Shown here: piece by piece, positions 19,522 to 29,938 of the stretch
Layout of the letters: the number at the start of each line of letters is the position of its first letter
How positions within the stretch are numbered: position 1 is the stretch's first letter
DNA from: Ophiothrix spiculata
Lineage: Eukaryota > Echinodermata > Ophiuroidea > Amphilepidida > Ophiotrichidae
Strand: one strand, 5' to 3'
Length of the DNA stretch: 32,845 nt
Assembly (NCBI GenBank): GCA_000969725.1
Contig: JXSR01S002625.1
Translations under genes and position numbers: made by a program
Notes under the pieces: generated by a model
Databases searched by the model: none
What the model was told of the DNA's origin: nothing
What the model saw: only the letters and a program-made list of their open reading frames with translations

Positions 19522-20126
19522 GTATGTTGTTGTTTCGTACTGCTAATTTGACTGTCATGACTGTTATGAAATGAACACATATTAAAAGAGTAAAGTGTTT
19601 TATTATTCAAAATTTAAGCAAAACCTGTTTACGAAAATATTACAATCTAATCGCAGATCATGTTGTGCCTTTGTTGGGAAACATAACAAAAATATTGTTT
19701 TCAAAATGAGGGATATGTGTTTTAAATTTAAACGAAGCATAGTGGTTTTCCACAGCTATTCATTTTCCTTTCAGATTTATAAACTGTTTGCGATTACCTC
19801 TCCGACTAAAACAACAATGATATTATCGGGGTAGAATTCAGGAAAATTTCAAATGTTATGGAATCAACAGTTTCCTAAAGACGCAAATAGGAAAAAATGG
19901 TTTACCTATCGGTCACTAGAATATGCTTTCAATTTCAATGTGGTAAAATGTATCAAACGGTATGCAAAACTGGATTACATGTGGGTAACGTCTCCTCGGA
20001 TTTACATATTGGGTGGCAGCCGAAATCTTTAGCCGTGCATCCGTTCGTAAGCAAAATATGATTACTCCCCCAGCCCATCCCCGGGTTTTAACAAAAAATG
20101 ATTTTTATGTTCTATTTTTTTCCTAG

Positions 20127-20218
20127 ATGGATTCACTGTTGGAATGCAGAAATTATTGTTGGTTGTGCCTCAAGAGTTATCTACGGTTGAAATACTTAAA
20201 GATGATCAAGACATTTGA
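20127..20218 (+). CDS. Duplicate transporter exon 10 (copy 2), with stop
   Basis: The acceptor TTTTTTTCCTAG, phase and 92-nt length equal those of 16028-16119, and the stop is TGA 20216-20218. The peptide differs at residue 508 only (His to Gln). About 140 bp that follow exon 10 in copy 1 (16121-16261) are missing here, so the two 3' UTRs would differ. Confidence 0.85.
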
Positions 20219-20317
20219 TAAATTAAAGCTGTATAATCTGTTTAAAAAATAATGGACATGAGTAAGATTATGACAGTAGTATCTTTAACTATTGTAAACC
20301 TAGATAAATGTATATCC

Positions 20318-20475
20318 CGCAAACATACCCCCACATAGGCCACATACTCCTACACACACACACCCCTCCACATCTCCCACCCTCAAACAACCCCAACACC
20401 CACCCACCCATCCCCCCAACACACACACCCCACTCCCACACACACTTCCACACCCCTTTCTTACGCCCCCTCCAA
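20318..20475 (+). repeat. C/A-rich low-complexity tract, copy 2
   Basis: Same composition as 17409-17565, with length differences in the C runs. Confidence 0.8.
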
Positions 20476-20659
20476 GAAAAAAAAACGTAAGTTCTCTCCA
20501 CGTGATATTTGATGTATCAAGCACTGAACACGATTGTTTGCAAAACATGACGTTTTGGGGATCAAAAAATGCAAATTCAAATTTCAAGCGCTTTATAAAT
20601 CATTTAACCCACGTTTTTGTTTGTAAATGTTGTATTATGATATGGGCAGTTTAGTTTTA

Positions 20660-21114
20660 GGCCAAATTCCTTTTTTTTTTCGTTTGCGGTGCGGTTACGG
20701 TGCGTTTTGCACTGTAATGGTACTGGTAGTTGTACAAGTTAAAGCACATTATTGAATGGTATCAGGTTGAAGTTGAGATTCAATTTTTGACCATCCGTTT
20801 TCAATCCGGTTTCGCATGCGGTTCGTTTTGAATCGATAATGCTTTTCAGCGAGAGTGATTCCTTTTATCCGGAAACGCATGCGTTTACTTGAATCGGGCC
20901 CTAAAGCGATTCATCCGTTTTGAATACGTGTTGGTCGTGCGAAAACTTTTCATACAGAGAAGATGCTGAAATAGACCCGCACTGAAAGGACGGACAAAAT
21001 TGAATCTCAGCTTCAACCTGATTCCATTCATCTCCATTCAATCGTGTGCTTTACATTATTCCAGCACCAGTACCCATACAGTGCAAAACGCAAACGGATA
21101 AAGGGAATCTGACC
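20660..21114. mobile_element. 455-bp MITE with long inverted repeats, full-length copy
   Basis: The left end GGCCAAATTCC and right end GGAATCTGACC are inverted. Pairing continues inward for about 150 bp (GCGTTTTGCACTGTA and TACAGTGCAAAACGC; ATCAGGTTGAAG and CTTCAACCTGAT). TTTA flanks both ends (20656-20659, 21115-21118), a candidate target duplication. No coding capacity. Confidence 0.8.
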
Positions 21115-21605
21115 TTTAAACAATTCGACTAATGTAAAAGTTTCTGGTTTTAACCTATATATGAGCTTGTTAAGCAAATTCGCCCACCCCTACCAAATAC
21201 GTACAAATTGATTCTTCAAGCATTTTATAACATTTTAACTCATTTTTAATCGACTGGGTATTTAAATATTAACATTATCGTGTCAATAAAATACCCCTTA
21301 ATATAGCCTATATTACTTACTTGTTAACTGTACTAAATTTTTAATCTTGGATATTGAAGGATATCTTAATATTCCTTTCAATTTTCTCATTAGTTTATAT
21401 ACGTGACTGTTAATGGAACCTTACATTTTCCGCCTTTTAAAACAATTAAAGTATAATGAATATCAAATGCTCAGTCATGCAGATTGACAAAATTCAAGAA
21501 CTCAGTCTGCTAAATAAGTGTGCCAAGTCATTGAAATAAAACGTGACGTTTACAAAAATACTGTATTCAATATTAAATTGAAAAAACTGTCCAATAACTC
21601 CAATT
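21115..21605. other. Intergenic AT-rich sequence, nothing recognised
   Basis: There are no family-like open frames. An AATAAA at 21285-21290 would be the nearest canonical poly(A) signal after copy 2 exon 10, over 1 kb away. Confidence 0.4.
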
Positions 21606-22014
21606 CATACGTTTACCCGGGGAGGTAACAAAATACTTGGTACAAAAGGGGTTATGGGAACGTGCCGCAAATTCGGGTAGCAAAATCAGGATCTTTGGTA
21701 TTTAAATAGGTCCTTTTTCTTCGAAAAATGTGGTATTTTTATAGGTTCTCTTTTCAAAATTTTCTAAAATTTGCGCCATTGGCGCAAATTTTGACATTTC
21801 CTCTTAAAACTTTATTTACAGATATTTTGCCAATATAGTGAAAATTCGAGCAGAAAAAAATGTGTTTTCTGATTAAGTGTGACTAAAAATTTTGAAGATT
21901 TGGTATATGGATGGGTCCCTTTTTCTTGAAAATTGGTATTTGGATGGGTGGCTTTTCAAATTTCCCAGAGGCACGTCCCTACCCAAACCAAGTTTTAGTA
22001 CCCCCGGCGTTTAC
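21606..22014. mobile_element. Probable inverted-repeat element with perfect central hairpin
   Basis: ACCCGGGGAGGTAACAAAAT on the left resembles the complement of the right end (GTACCCCCGGC). Inside, AAAATTTGCGCC and GGCGCAAATTTT (21766-21792) form a 12-bp perfect stem around 3 nt. The outer ends match only imperfectly. Confidence 0.5.
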
Positions 22015-22869
22015 ATATCTAAAATTGAGATGTCTTCAACGGTTGACATCAAAATTACACGCTTTTAATTATTGTATGACTTTACCCCTCCCCTTGTGGA
22101 TTATTTATTAAAAAACATTATTTTATGTGCCCAACATTCTGAAGCAAATAATTATACACCCATGATATAATTCCATGGTTTTGTTACCATCATATTGCAA
22201 AATGCACGGTGATCACCTTAAAGGGGAAAATGGAAGTCTTGACGGTTACTTTTTTGTCGTCTGTAAATGATGTTACATTTTTTTTTCGAACATGAATCAC
22301 CGGAATGGATCATGATTAAAAGGTATGATATCGTCTTTATAGTTTTTTAATTTTGTGTTTGTTTGTTGTTGTTTTTTTTCGTTTTGTTTACTTTTGGTTT
22401 CCCTTTATTTAAGGGGTATTACATTTCACGGGCTTCCAGTATTATCCCCATAACTGTATTTGTTTTTTCTTTTAATGTTTTTGATGCAACTTATATTTTT
22501 AATTCTTGCTTGATTTTATATTTTGATGTACTAAGTATATGTTATAGAAATAATATGAACAATGTAATATTATATATTTAGCATATTTTTATTAGCGTAT
22601 TTATAGGTACAGTTTGTCCACCTTTATTTTCTAAACATCTTTCCCCTTTCATTTCCGGTTATATGTTGACCTATTATACCAAGCTACAAACAGCATAATT
22701 TATATAATCCTAGACAGGTATTTAATCAAAATTTAATGTTTAAGGGCTGTATTCTCGAACGATATTTAACTAAACGTTGGTTAGACATAAAATGCTTTTG
22801 GTTAAAATCTGATTCTAGATAAACGCCTGTTAAATATTTAAACATAGTTATAGTTAGTTCATATTTAGT
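22015..22869. other. AT-rich intergenic stretch, nothing recognised
   Basis: T-rich homopolymer tracts occur around 22270-22400. The open frame through 22363-22581 is hydrophobic only because of its T-richness. Confidence 0.4.
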
Positions 22870-23192
22870 TTATTCAGCAATCAATCATAGATACAGTGAC
22901 AGAAAGTAATATACATGTACATGTATATGTATGTATATGTATATGTATATATAATGACAATCATGCTAGGACCCTACAAAACAGCAGAGCTCGTGAAAAA
23001 TAGTTACCCTTATAGACTTAAGTTACTTAAGAAACGCGGACCGACATAAATTACAAAATACATGGTGAAGACGAGGACCGACAAGGACAGGTGCAGACAG
23101 ACAAGAGACATGCATGTTGGCAATGGTATCTGCAGGAATATATATATGATCAATAAAATAAAATAACAAATACATATAATTTGTAATATACA
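22870..23192 (-). mobile_element. Probable 3' UTR of LINE 1 with TATG microsatellite
   Basis: It directly follows the reverse transcriptase stop on the minus strand. It contains a (TATGTA)n tract at 22910-22952 and ends in minus-strand TTGATTGCTGAATAAAC, which holds an AATAAA. The outer boundary is uncertain. Confidence 0.4.
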
Positions 23193-23820
23193 TTAAAACC
23201 AATGATACAATGAAATCAAATACATTTGATAGGCCTTTTTAAAAGCATTACAGGTCGGAATAGATTTCATATGATCAGCAAAGGTCCTTGACTAAGAATA
23301 GTGTTCTCAGCCAAGTCGGATCTGAAAAATGCAAGCCTAAATAAATCGGAAGAACGTGTGAGATACGCATGAAAAGATGCATTTGTGACAAAATAATGAT
23401 CAACATTTTGGGGAAGAGCTTTTGCAATAAGCTTATACATGAACAGGGATTTTAATAAACTGTGGATATCATAAATAGTCAAAAAGAACATATTCAATTG
23501 TGAAAATAATGGATAAGAGTGTGCAAGCCAAGTTGAGTTTGTGCATAATCTGACAATTCTTTTTTGTTTAAGTAAAATTGTGTTTAGACTACAGTTATTT
23601 GAATCAGCCCAAATAATATTGCAATAATACAGGTGGGGAAGAACAAGTGTATTATACAGTGTAAATAAGGTTTTAAGAGGAAGGATATATCTCAGGCGAA
23701 ATAAAATACCACTATATTTACTAACAATGTTGGTTATATATTATAAGTATTGCGTTTCTGCCAAGTCAGGCATTCATCCATATACACTCCAAGAAACTTT
23801 GTATGACACACTTTACTTAA

Positions 23821-24157
23821 AGCAATACTATAAGATTTTGATCAAAAATGGTTTATAGTAAAAACAGCATAAATGGAGGAATGTGACTATCTAAATGCGT
23901 TTTCAAGTGTATTTTGAGAAAAATTGTTTTGCCACCAAAAATGGGTAAAAAGCACATGCATGCATTCTTATACTAATATGTGGAACTAAATTCGGGATCC
24001 CGAATTTAATTCAATAAATGACCATAACAGAAAAAGTAAGTTTCTTTGAGCCAAATCGTTTGGAGGGTATTCATATCTACCAAAAACAAAGCCAATTAGC
24101 CCAAAAAAGTCATGGGTGACAGGGGGCGCTTCAATTTTTACACTTTATAGTATTGCT
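23821..24157. mobile_element. 337-bp MITE in LINE 1 with TTAA target duplication (piggyBac-like)
   Basis: The ends AGCAATACTATAAG and CTTTATAGTATTGCT are inverted repeats, flanked by TTAA at 23817-23820 and 24158-24161. Removing the element and one TTAA restores the LINE frame from DDNVL into FLGVYMDECLTW, so the boundaries are exact. TA with one more base of TIR on each side is an equally consistent reading. Confidence 0.9.
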
Positions 24158-25831
24158 TTAATACATTATCATCAATTAAAATACGAATATCATTGTACAT
24201 ACGGTTACTATGGCGATTCTTAAACATAATATAATTAGTTTTATCAATATTCAAAGATAATTTGTTTACTTTAAACCAAATAAAAATATTGGATAACTGA
24301 TTTAAATCGTGATCGGGCATAACAATATTAGTGTCATCAGCATAGATAAAAAAATCGTAACTTGTTTGACGCATACGCTATATCATATCATTAATAAATA
24401 AAATAAAAAGTAATGGGCCCCAAACTGATCCTTGTGGAACACCACACTGAACTGTACCGATGTCAGATTTACAGTTATTGAAATAGACCAATTGTTTTCT
24501 GTCAGTGAGGTAGTTTCTGAACCACTCCAAGGCATTCCCACGGACACCATAATGGTGCAGTTTAAAGAGAAGGATGTCATGGCTAATCGTAACAAATACC
24601 TTGGAGAGGTCCAGAAATATTCCGGCAGTGTGATTACCAATATTTGTATGCCTCAAAAACAGCCATGTAAGAGGAAAACTTATTTCTAAAATCAAATTGA
24701 CTGGAATGGAGCAAATCATGATGAGTGAGGAAATTATAGATTCTCTTATGAATGATACGTTTAAATAATTTGGAAAACACAGGAAGAAGTGAAATCGGGC
24801 GATAATTATTACACAAACTTGAGTCACCAGATTTGAAGATGGGAATAACCTTAGCTAACTTAAATTGATGTTGAAGGATACCTGTTGACCTAGATAAATT
24901 AAAGATATGGGCCAACGGACTGGCAATAAGATGTTTTACAGCCTTGATAGCATCAGTTTTGATATCGTCATAACCGACGCTAGTTGCAGCCTTAAGATTA
25001 GCACATGATTTAAGAACTTCTTCATGGTCCGTTGGCGTAAAGAAAAGAGAATTGACATGAGACGTAATGTTATTCAAGAAATGATCAGGAGAAATTCCAA
25101 CATCGGGAATTCGGGCAGATAAACTAGAACCAATATTAAGAAAACAAATATTGAAACATTAGCAATAATTTTATATTGGATCGGAAAAAACAGTGCCATT
25201 GATATTAAAACAATCTGGAGGTGATTTTTTACGATCCCTGTCCAGCAAACCATTCAAGATTTTCAAGGTTTGCTTAAGATTGTTTTTGTTATCATCAAGC
25301 AAATCAGAATAATAATTTTTCTTTGAGGCACGAATAAGATTAGTTAACTTATTTCTATAATTAGTTAAAAGCAACTTATTGGAATATCAGTGGGTGATGA
25401 ATTAAAATTAAGATATAATATGTTTTTTGCGACGAACAGAGATGAGAATTGCTGGTGTATTCCATGGCTTTCGAGGAACATGCTTGGAAACAGAATTTGT
25501 TTTCTTACGACGAACAGGAAAGCAACGATTATATATGTTAGTAATTGATAAACAAAGTACATTATATGCATTGTTACACAGTTTACATTTGTAACAAAAT
25601 CCCAGTTAACTAAATCAACATTATTAATAAATTCACGCATATTACACTGAGTAAATGAACGATTATAAACAGAACTATCAGATTTTTGTAATTGAAAGCG
25701 AACTGTTATTTGAAAAATGGGATAATGGTCAGTTATGTCAGAAATAAAAACTCCAAGATTTGGTTTTATTGTCAAAAACATTTGTGAAAATATTGTCAAG
25801 TAATGTGGCTGTAATTCTCGTAGGTCTGTCT

Positions 25832-26193
25832 TAGGCCTGGGACTTTCCGGGTAATTTGCTACCCGGGTACCCGACTTATTCTCCTGTCGGATACCCGGGT
25901 ACCCGTCGGTATTGATAATTGAGCATTTACCATGTTAGAACGGGAAGTTTGACGGGTCTACTACGACCATACGATGTCTCAATTACACGAAAAAATTGGA
26001 TTTTTCGCCGATTGTGGTCGTGATTTATCACTTTTACTTCGATCAGTTGATGATTTTATCATAAATTTTTGAACATACAATGTTTTGTTGAAAATTCTAT
26101 GATTTAATTGTCCAGTTCGGGTGATCGGTCGGCAGATTTTGTACCCGGGTAAGCTCATGACGGGCGGGTACCCGGGTTTTATTCCTAGGCCTA
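25832..26193. mobile_element. 362-bp hAT-type MITE in LINE 1 with 8-bp target duplication
   Basis: The ends TAGGCCTGGGA and TCCTAGGCCTA are inverted, and ACCCGGGTACCCG words sit near both ends. GTCTGTCT is duplicated at 25824-25831 and 26194-26201, the 8-bp size typical of hAT. Excising it restores the LINE endonuclease frame as LDRPTRITATLLDNIFTN, a typical motif of this LINE group. Its own open frames are not coding. Confidence 0.93.
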
Positions 26194-27474
26194 GTCTGTC
26201 TAGAGGAAAAAAGTTGTGATCAAAAATAATTGAAACTTTAATTATCAATGAGAGATCCAGTGTCATGTTTTCAAATCTATATTAAAATCACCGCAGAAAT
26301 AACATATCTTATCAAGACAGCGGGATAAATCGGAATTGAAAAGATCAATATCAGTATGTGTGCTCGGTAAACATTACCAATAATAATATTTTTTGAATTG
26401 GAATTAATAATTTCGATAAAAAAACAGATTCAGAGTGATCAATAGGATTGATATCATGAGTAACTAAATTCAAATCATCTCTAACTTTAAAAGAAATTGA
26501 ATTATGAACATAAAGGGCCGAGCCACCGCTTCTTCTTTTTTGACGAGTAACACTACAAACTGAATAATTGTGTATATCAACCAAATTAGAATCATCATCT
26601 TTGAACCAAGTTTCAGACATTGCAATTACAGAAATATTAAAATTAAAGTTGGAGAGGAAAACATTTATGTTGTCTTGATTTCTATGAAAATTATGTAAAT
26701 TTAATTGTAAACTGTGATGACTCACGGGACTTTGCGACAGAACACTTTTCAAGATACTGGTGAAAATATGTAGCAAAAAAATAAAATAAAAATAATTTCC
26801 AGCAGATTTTCTGTTGTAAAATTTGATCGCCTTGGTAAATTTTGGCAGATAAGGTGTCATTTTAAAGCTTAGAAAATGCTGTAACAGATGAAATGATAAA
26901 CTCAAAATTGATATCATCTGCAAAGTCCCGCCCTTTCAGGGTGAGTCATCACAAATAGAAAACCCATCTTTAATAGAAACATCAATACCTTCAAGGTAAG
27001 AGTCAAAATATAAATGCACGAATTATCAGGATTGGGATTTAACATATTATTTTCACTACTCGATTATGACGAATTTAGATACTCACTTAATTATTTTTAC
27101 AACTCAGTTGCATTCAACAAACTTCTCAGTTTAAAATTAAATCCGTTTGTGTTTGATGATGTTATAAACAATGCCAGTATATGGTTGAAAGGAAATAAAG
27201 TACCAGTACAGTTAAATCACATCCAATTAGGATCAGATTATTCCCATAAACACATCTCTTATGATAGGAACAGTTACAGAATTTACATGTAACATTAAGT
27301 TTAATAACATCTTTAGAACACTTATTACAAATAACCATTGCCAAAAGTTAGACTTTAAAAGTGCAAAAAAAAAAAAAACTACAGTACAGTCAGAGATTGA
27401 GATGCTTAGCCAAAACGTACAAAAAGCAAAGGTGTGAGGCAAAAGGAAATATAGGAGTAAATAGTTCAAATAGT

Positions 27475-27660
27475 AATATTTAATAATAATAAAATAATAA
27501 TAGATAATAATAACAACAAATAATAATGATAATAATAAAATGGTAAATAAAAAAATAGAATATATATGAATGAATAAAATAAAATATAAATACATAATAA
27601 AAAATTAATAACTAAGTAAAATAAAAAAATAAATGGATATAAGTAAATCAATAAATAACA
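27475..27660. repeat. AT-rich simple repeat (TAA/AATA-type)
   Basis: Long runs of TAATAATAA and AAATAAATA words beyond the 5' end of LINE 1. Open frames through it are low-complexity Tyr/Leu/Ile artefacts. Confidence 0.85.
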
Positions 27661-28130
27661 TTATATAGAGATGGTCAACACGCCAACGGTAAAAATTTCC
27701 GAGGGCAATTTTAAGTGGCAAAACAAATGTGAAACACCTTTATTTTTCTTGATATGTTTTGTAGAGCCGGTGTTCTACCTCAACATCAAGAAACAAAAAA
27801 ATCAATTAGTCAGGATATTTTGATAATTTGGGGTCAAAAACAGCAGAAGTCACATTTAGCACTTATTGGGTGATTGATGGCGACACACGGCTTAATAGAT
27901 ATACCAGGTGAGTCAATAAAAATGCAATAATTAGATGGAAGCCATATTGTAAGAACAAAAACGAGTTCAAGTAAATAATGTTTATTTCTAAATAGATCAT
28001 GAATTTATCTTTCAAATGATGAAAGAATGGTGAGGATTGATAAAGGCATTGCAAAGATATGATTACTTCAATATTATGGTATGAAAACAGTTCTGTCCAA
28101 ATGCGGCATTCCTCGTCAAACATGTAAGTA
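27661..28130. other. Intergenic, nothing recognised
   Basis: It lies between the AT-rich repeat and the LINE 2 fragment, and has no clear domain, tRNA head or terminal repeat. Confidence 0.4.
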
Positions 28131-28149
28131 CCAATATCTAATTGAAATT

Positions 28150-28572
28150 ATTGCTTCAGTGAACTAAACATTTGAAAACATACAACAAAATCTTGAAATG
28201 TATACGATCCTTAACTTGAAGCCAATGTAGAGAATGCAAAAGCTCAGAAGAGCACCTATCCCGTCCACATCCGAATAATACCAATCTGGCTGCTTTGTTC
28301 TGCAATCGTTGCATCCGCTTCAAATCAGCTTCACGGGCACCAAGTAGAAGCGAATTCGCATAATCGATGCTGGACAGGATAAGTGCTCTAACGGCATAAT
28401 GGCACGCATTCTGTGTTATGAACCTACGTATTCTCCACAAGTTACGGATTTGAAAGTTAATAGTCTTACAAAGTTTGCTAATGTGAATTGACATATTCAG
28501 AGTGTTATCAAGAGCAACACCCAGATTTTTCACAGAGATAGATGGTTTGATTGTTCGAGAATACGGCCCTCA
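28150..28572 (-). pseudogene. LINE 2: C-terminal reverse transcriptase fragment
   Basis: The minus-strand frame from about 28560 reads KPSISVKNLGVALDNTLNM, then ALILSSIDYANSLLLGA, MQRLQNKAARLV and LHSLHWLQVKDRIHFKILLY. This is the region after the YADD motif in L2/CR1-like LINEs (compare LILSxLDYxNSLL and LHWLPVxxRIxFKIL). It differs from LINE 1, whose own C-terminal domain lies at 23193-23816. Both ends are truncated; the upstream end abuts the foldback at 28576. Confidence 0.88.
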
Positions 28573-28575
28573 TAC

Positions 28576-29467
28576 ATGTACACGGTTGCTCATATAGTTG
28601 AAATAAAAATATTTTTACCACTTCTTAATGTAAAGGACAATTTATGATGGAAATATCTGGAAACGTATGTTGCTTTTGGTCAGATTTGATAGCTAATCTT
28701 GTTGGGTGTGAAATGGAACTCCAAATATGATAATTTTTTTCATGTACTGGTAAGGGGGCAACAACAAAAATTGGTCAAAAACGTGATTTTTAGGTCAAAT
28801 TTGATTTGGATTGCCTTGGTCAAGGTCACTTCTCTACAAAGGTTTAGTGGTCATATGGAATGTTTATCTGTAGTAAAGTGGTAAGCAGGTGATTGAATGT
28901 CTTAGTCATGTTTGACTGTGCTAAGAGAATGCTTGGAAGCAAAGCACAAAATGATCCTTCAACGCCCCTCAATTTACAAAAAATAGGGTTGTGGTGAACG
29001 TGGAATGGTCCTTGGCGGTATATGACATCTTTAAAACCTTTTAAGATGTCACATTCCCCCCGGAATTCATTCCACGTTCACCACAACCCTATTTTTGTAA
29101 ATTGAGGGGCGTTGAAGGTTCATTTTGTACTTTGCTTCCAACAATTCTCTTGGCGCAGTCAAGTGTGACCAAGACATTCAATTACCTGCTTATCACTTTA
29201 TATAGTACAGATAAACATTCCATAGGACCACTCAACCTGAGTAGAGAAGTAACATTGGCAAAGGCGTTTTTGACCTATTTTTGTTGTTGCCCCTTTACTA
29301 GGAAATGAGAAAATTTATTACATTCGGAGTTCCATTTCACACCCAACAAGATTACCTACCAAATCAGACCAAAAGCAACATACGTTTTTAGATATTTTCA
29401 TCATGAATTGACCTTACATAAAATTGTAAAATATTTTTAATCCAACTGTATGAGCAACCGCGTACAT
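28576..29467. mobile_element. Large foldback element, about 890 bp, almost entirely palindromic
   Basis: The left end ATGTACACGGTTGCTCATA is complementary to the right end TATGAGCAACCGCGTACAT. Both arms continue inward with shared blocks (AGCAACATACGTTT, CTTGTTGGGTGTGAAATGGA on one strand, TTGAGGGGCGTTGAAGG, AATAGGGTTGTGGTGAACGT) to a centre near 29035 (GACATCTTTAAAACC). Arms are about 430 bp with scattered mismatches. No coding sequence or certain target duplication. Confidence 0.88.
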
Positions 29468-29549
29468 TATAACTTAGTCCTATGTAATTTTCTTTAAAAC
29501 ATGCACATAATCTTCATGTGCATCTATTTCATATGCTTTGAATTCACAG

Positions 29550-29571
29550 GTATCACTGGTAAAATATCAAA
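29550..29571 (+). other. Putative 5' UTR end of the channel gene behind a splice acceptor
   Basis: CTTTGAATTCACAG|G ends at about 29549, 22 nt before the ATG. An in-frame TAA at 29560-29562 rules out an upstream start in this frame, so ATG 29572 is the first possible one. Confidence 0.45.
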
Positions 29572-29938
29572 ATGCAAGACGAAAAGGAACAAAAAGACTC
29601 CTCTTTGGGAAAACTCCTTTTTGATTTTGGGCTTGGCACGACATCACATGGTATCCCGCGTATTTTTGGCGCCAAATCGCTCATCTCTCGTCTGATCTGG
29701 GTATCAATAGTCTTAACTGCCTTTGGTGTATTTACCTGGCAATCGACCCTCCTAGTCATTCAGTACTTATCATTTGAAGTTTCTACCGTTGTTACAGTTG
29801 ATAACATTAACGGATTAGCACAGGATTTTCCCGCCGTTACTATTTGCAACACCAATAGGGTCATGAAGTCAAAAATTAAAGCAAGTGAGCAGTATAAGCT
29901 GTCTGATATTGATTCACTGACATCTTTAAGATATTATG
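29572..29938 (+). CDS. Channel coding exon 1 (residues 1-122): N-terminus, TM1, ectodomain start
   Basis: It starts at the first ATG after an in-frame stop and ends at TATG|GTAAGT, phase 1. It contains SHGIPRIFGAKSLISRLIW, a hydrophobic TM1 (VSIVLTAFGVF), VTTVI-like STVVTVDN, and FPAVTICNTNRVMKS. Confidence 0.92.

Larger units (their letters stand above)
19152..21079 (+). repeat. Segmental duplication, copy 2
   Basis: Homologous to 15046-18211 but lacking the 1,047-bp transposon and about 140 bp after exon 10. It carries intact duplicate exons 9 and 10, the C/A-rich tract and the full MITE. Confidence 0.9.
23193..27344 (-). pseudogene. LINE 1: degenerate non-LTR retrotransposon (zinc finger, AP endonuclease, reverse transcriptase)
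   Basis: Order on the minus strand: PHD-like finger (27344-27240) with ICNKCSK, TCKFCNCSYHKRC; endonuclease (about 26800-25640) with VIAMSETWF, RSGGSALYVHN and the late SDITDHYPIF motif; linker (25374-25171); reverse transcriptase with KVIPIFKSGD, NYRPISLLPVFSKLFKR (24634-25077), FLDLSK, QCGVPQGSVWGPLLF (24378-24827) and FIYADDTNIVM (24138-24374); and C-terminal domain with FLGVYMDECLTW, running to a stop at 23193-23195. The layout fits the CR1/L2/Jockey-like group of AP-endonuclease LINEs. There are frameshifts near 24690 and 23270, several in 26940-27200, and an in-frame TAG at 24375-24377. The conserved AFD after LDLSK reads VFV. It cannot encode a protein now. Two MITEs are inserted within it. 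Confidence 0.88.

Noticed and set aside
25979..26266. 95-codon minus-strand open frame
   Set aside because: It lies almost wholly inside the hAT-type MITE.
27014..27292. 92-codon plus-strand open frame
   Set aside because: Antisense to LINE 1 between its finger and endonuclease.
27233..27651. Tyr/Leu/Ile-rich minus-strand open frames
   Set aside because: Low-complexity TAA-type DNA; no real protein signature.
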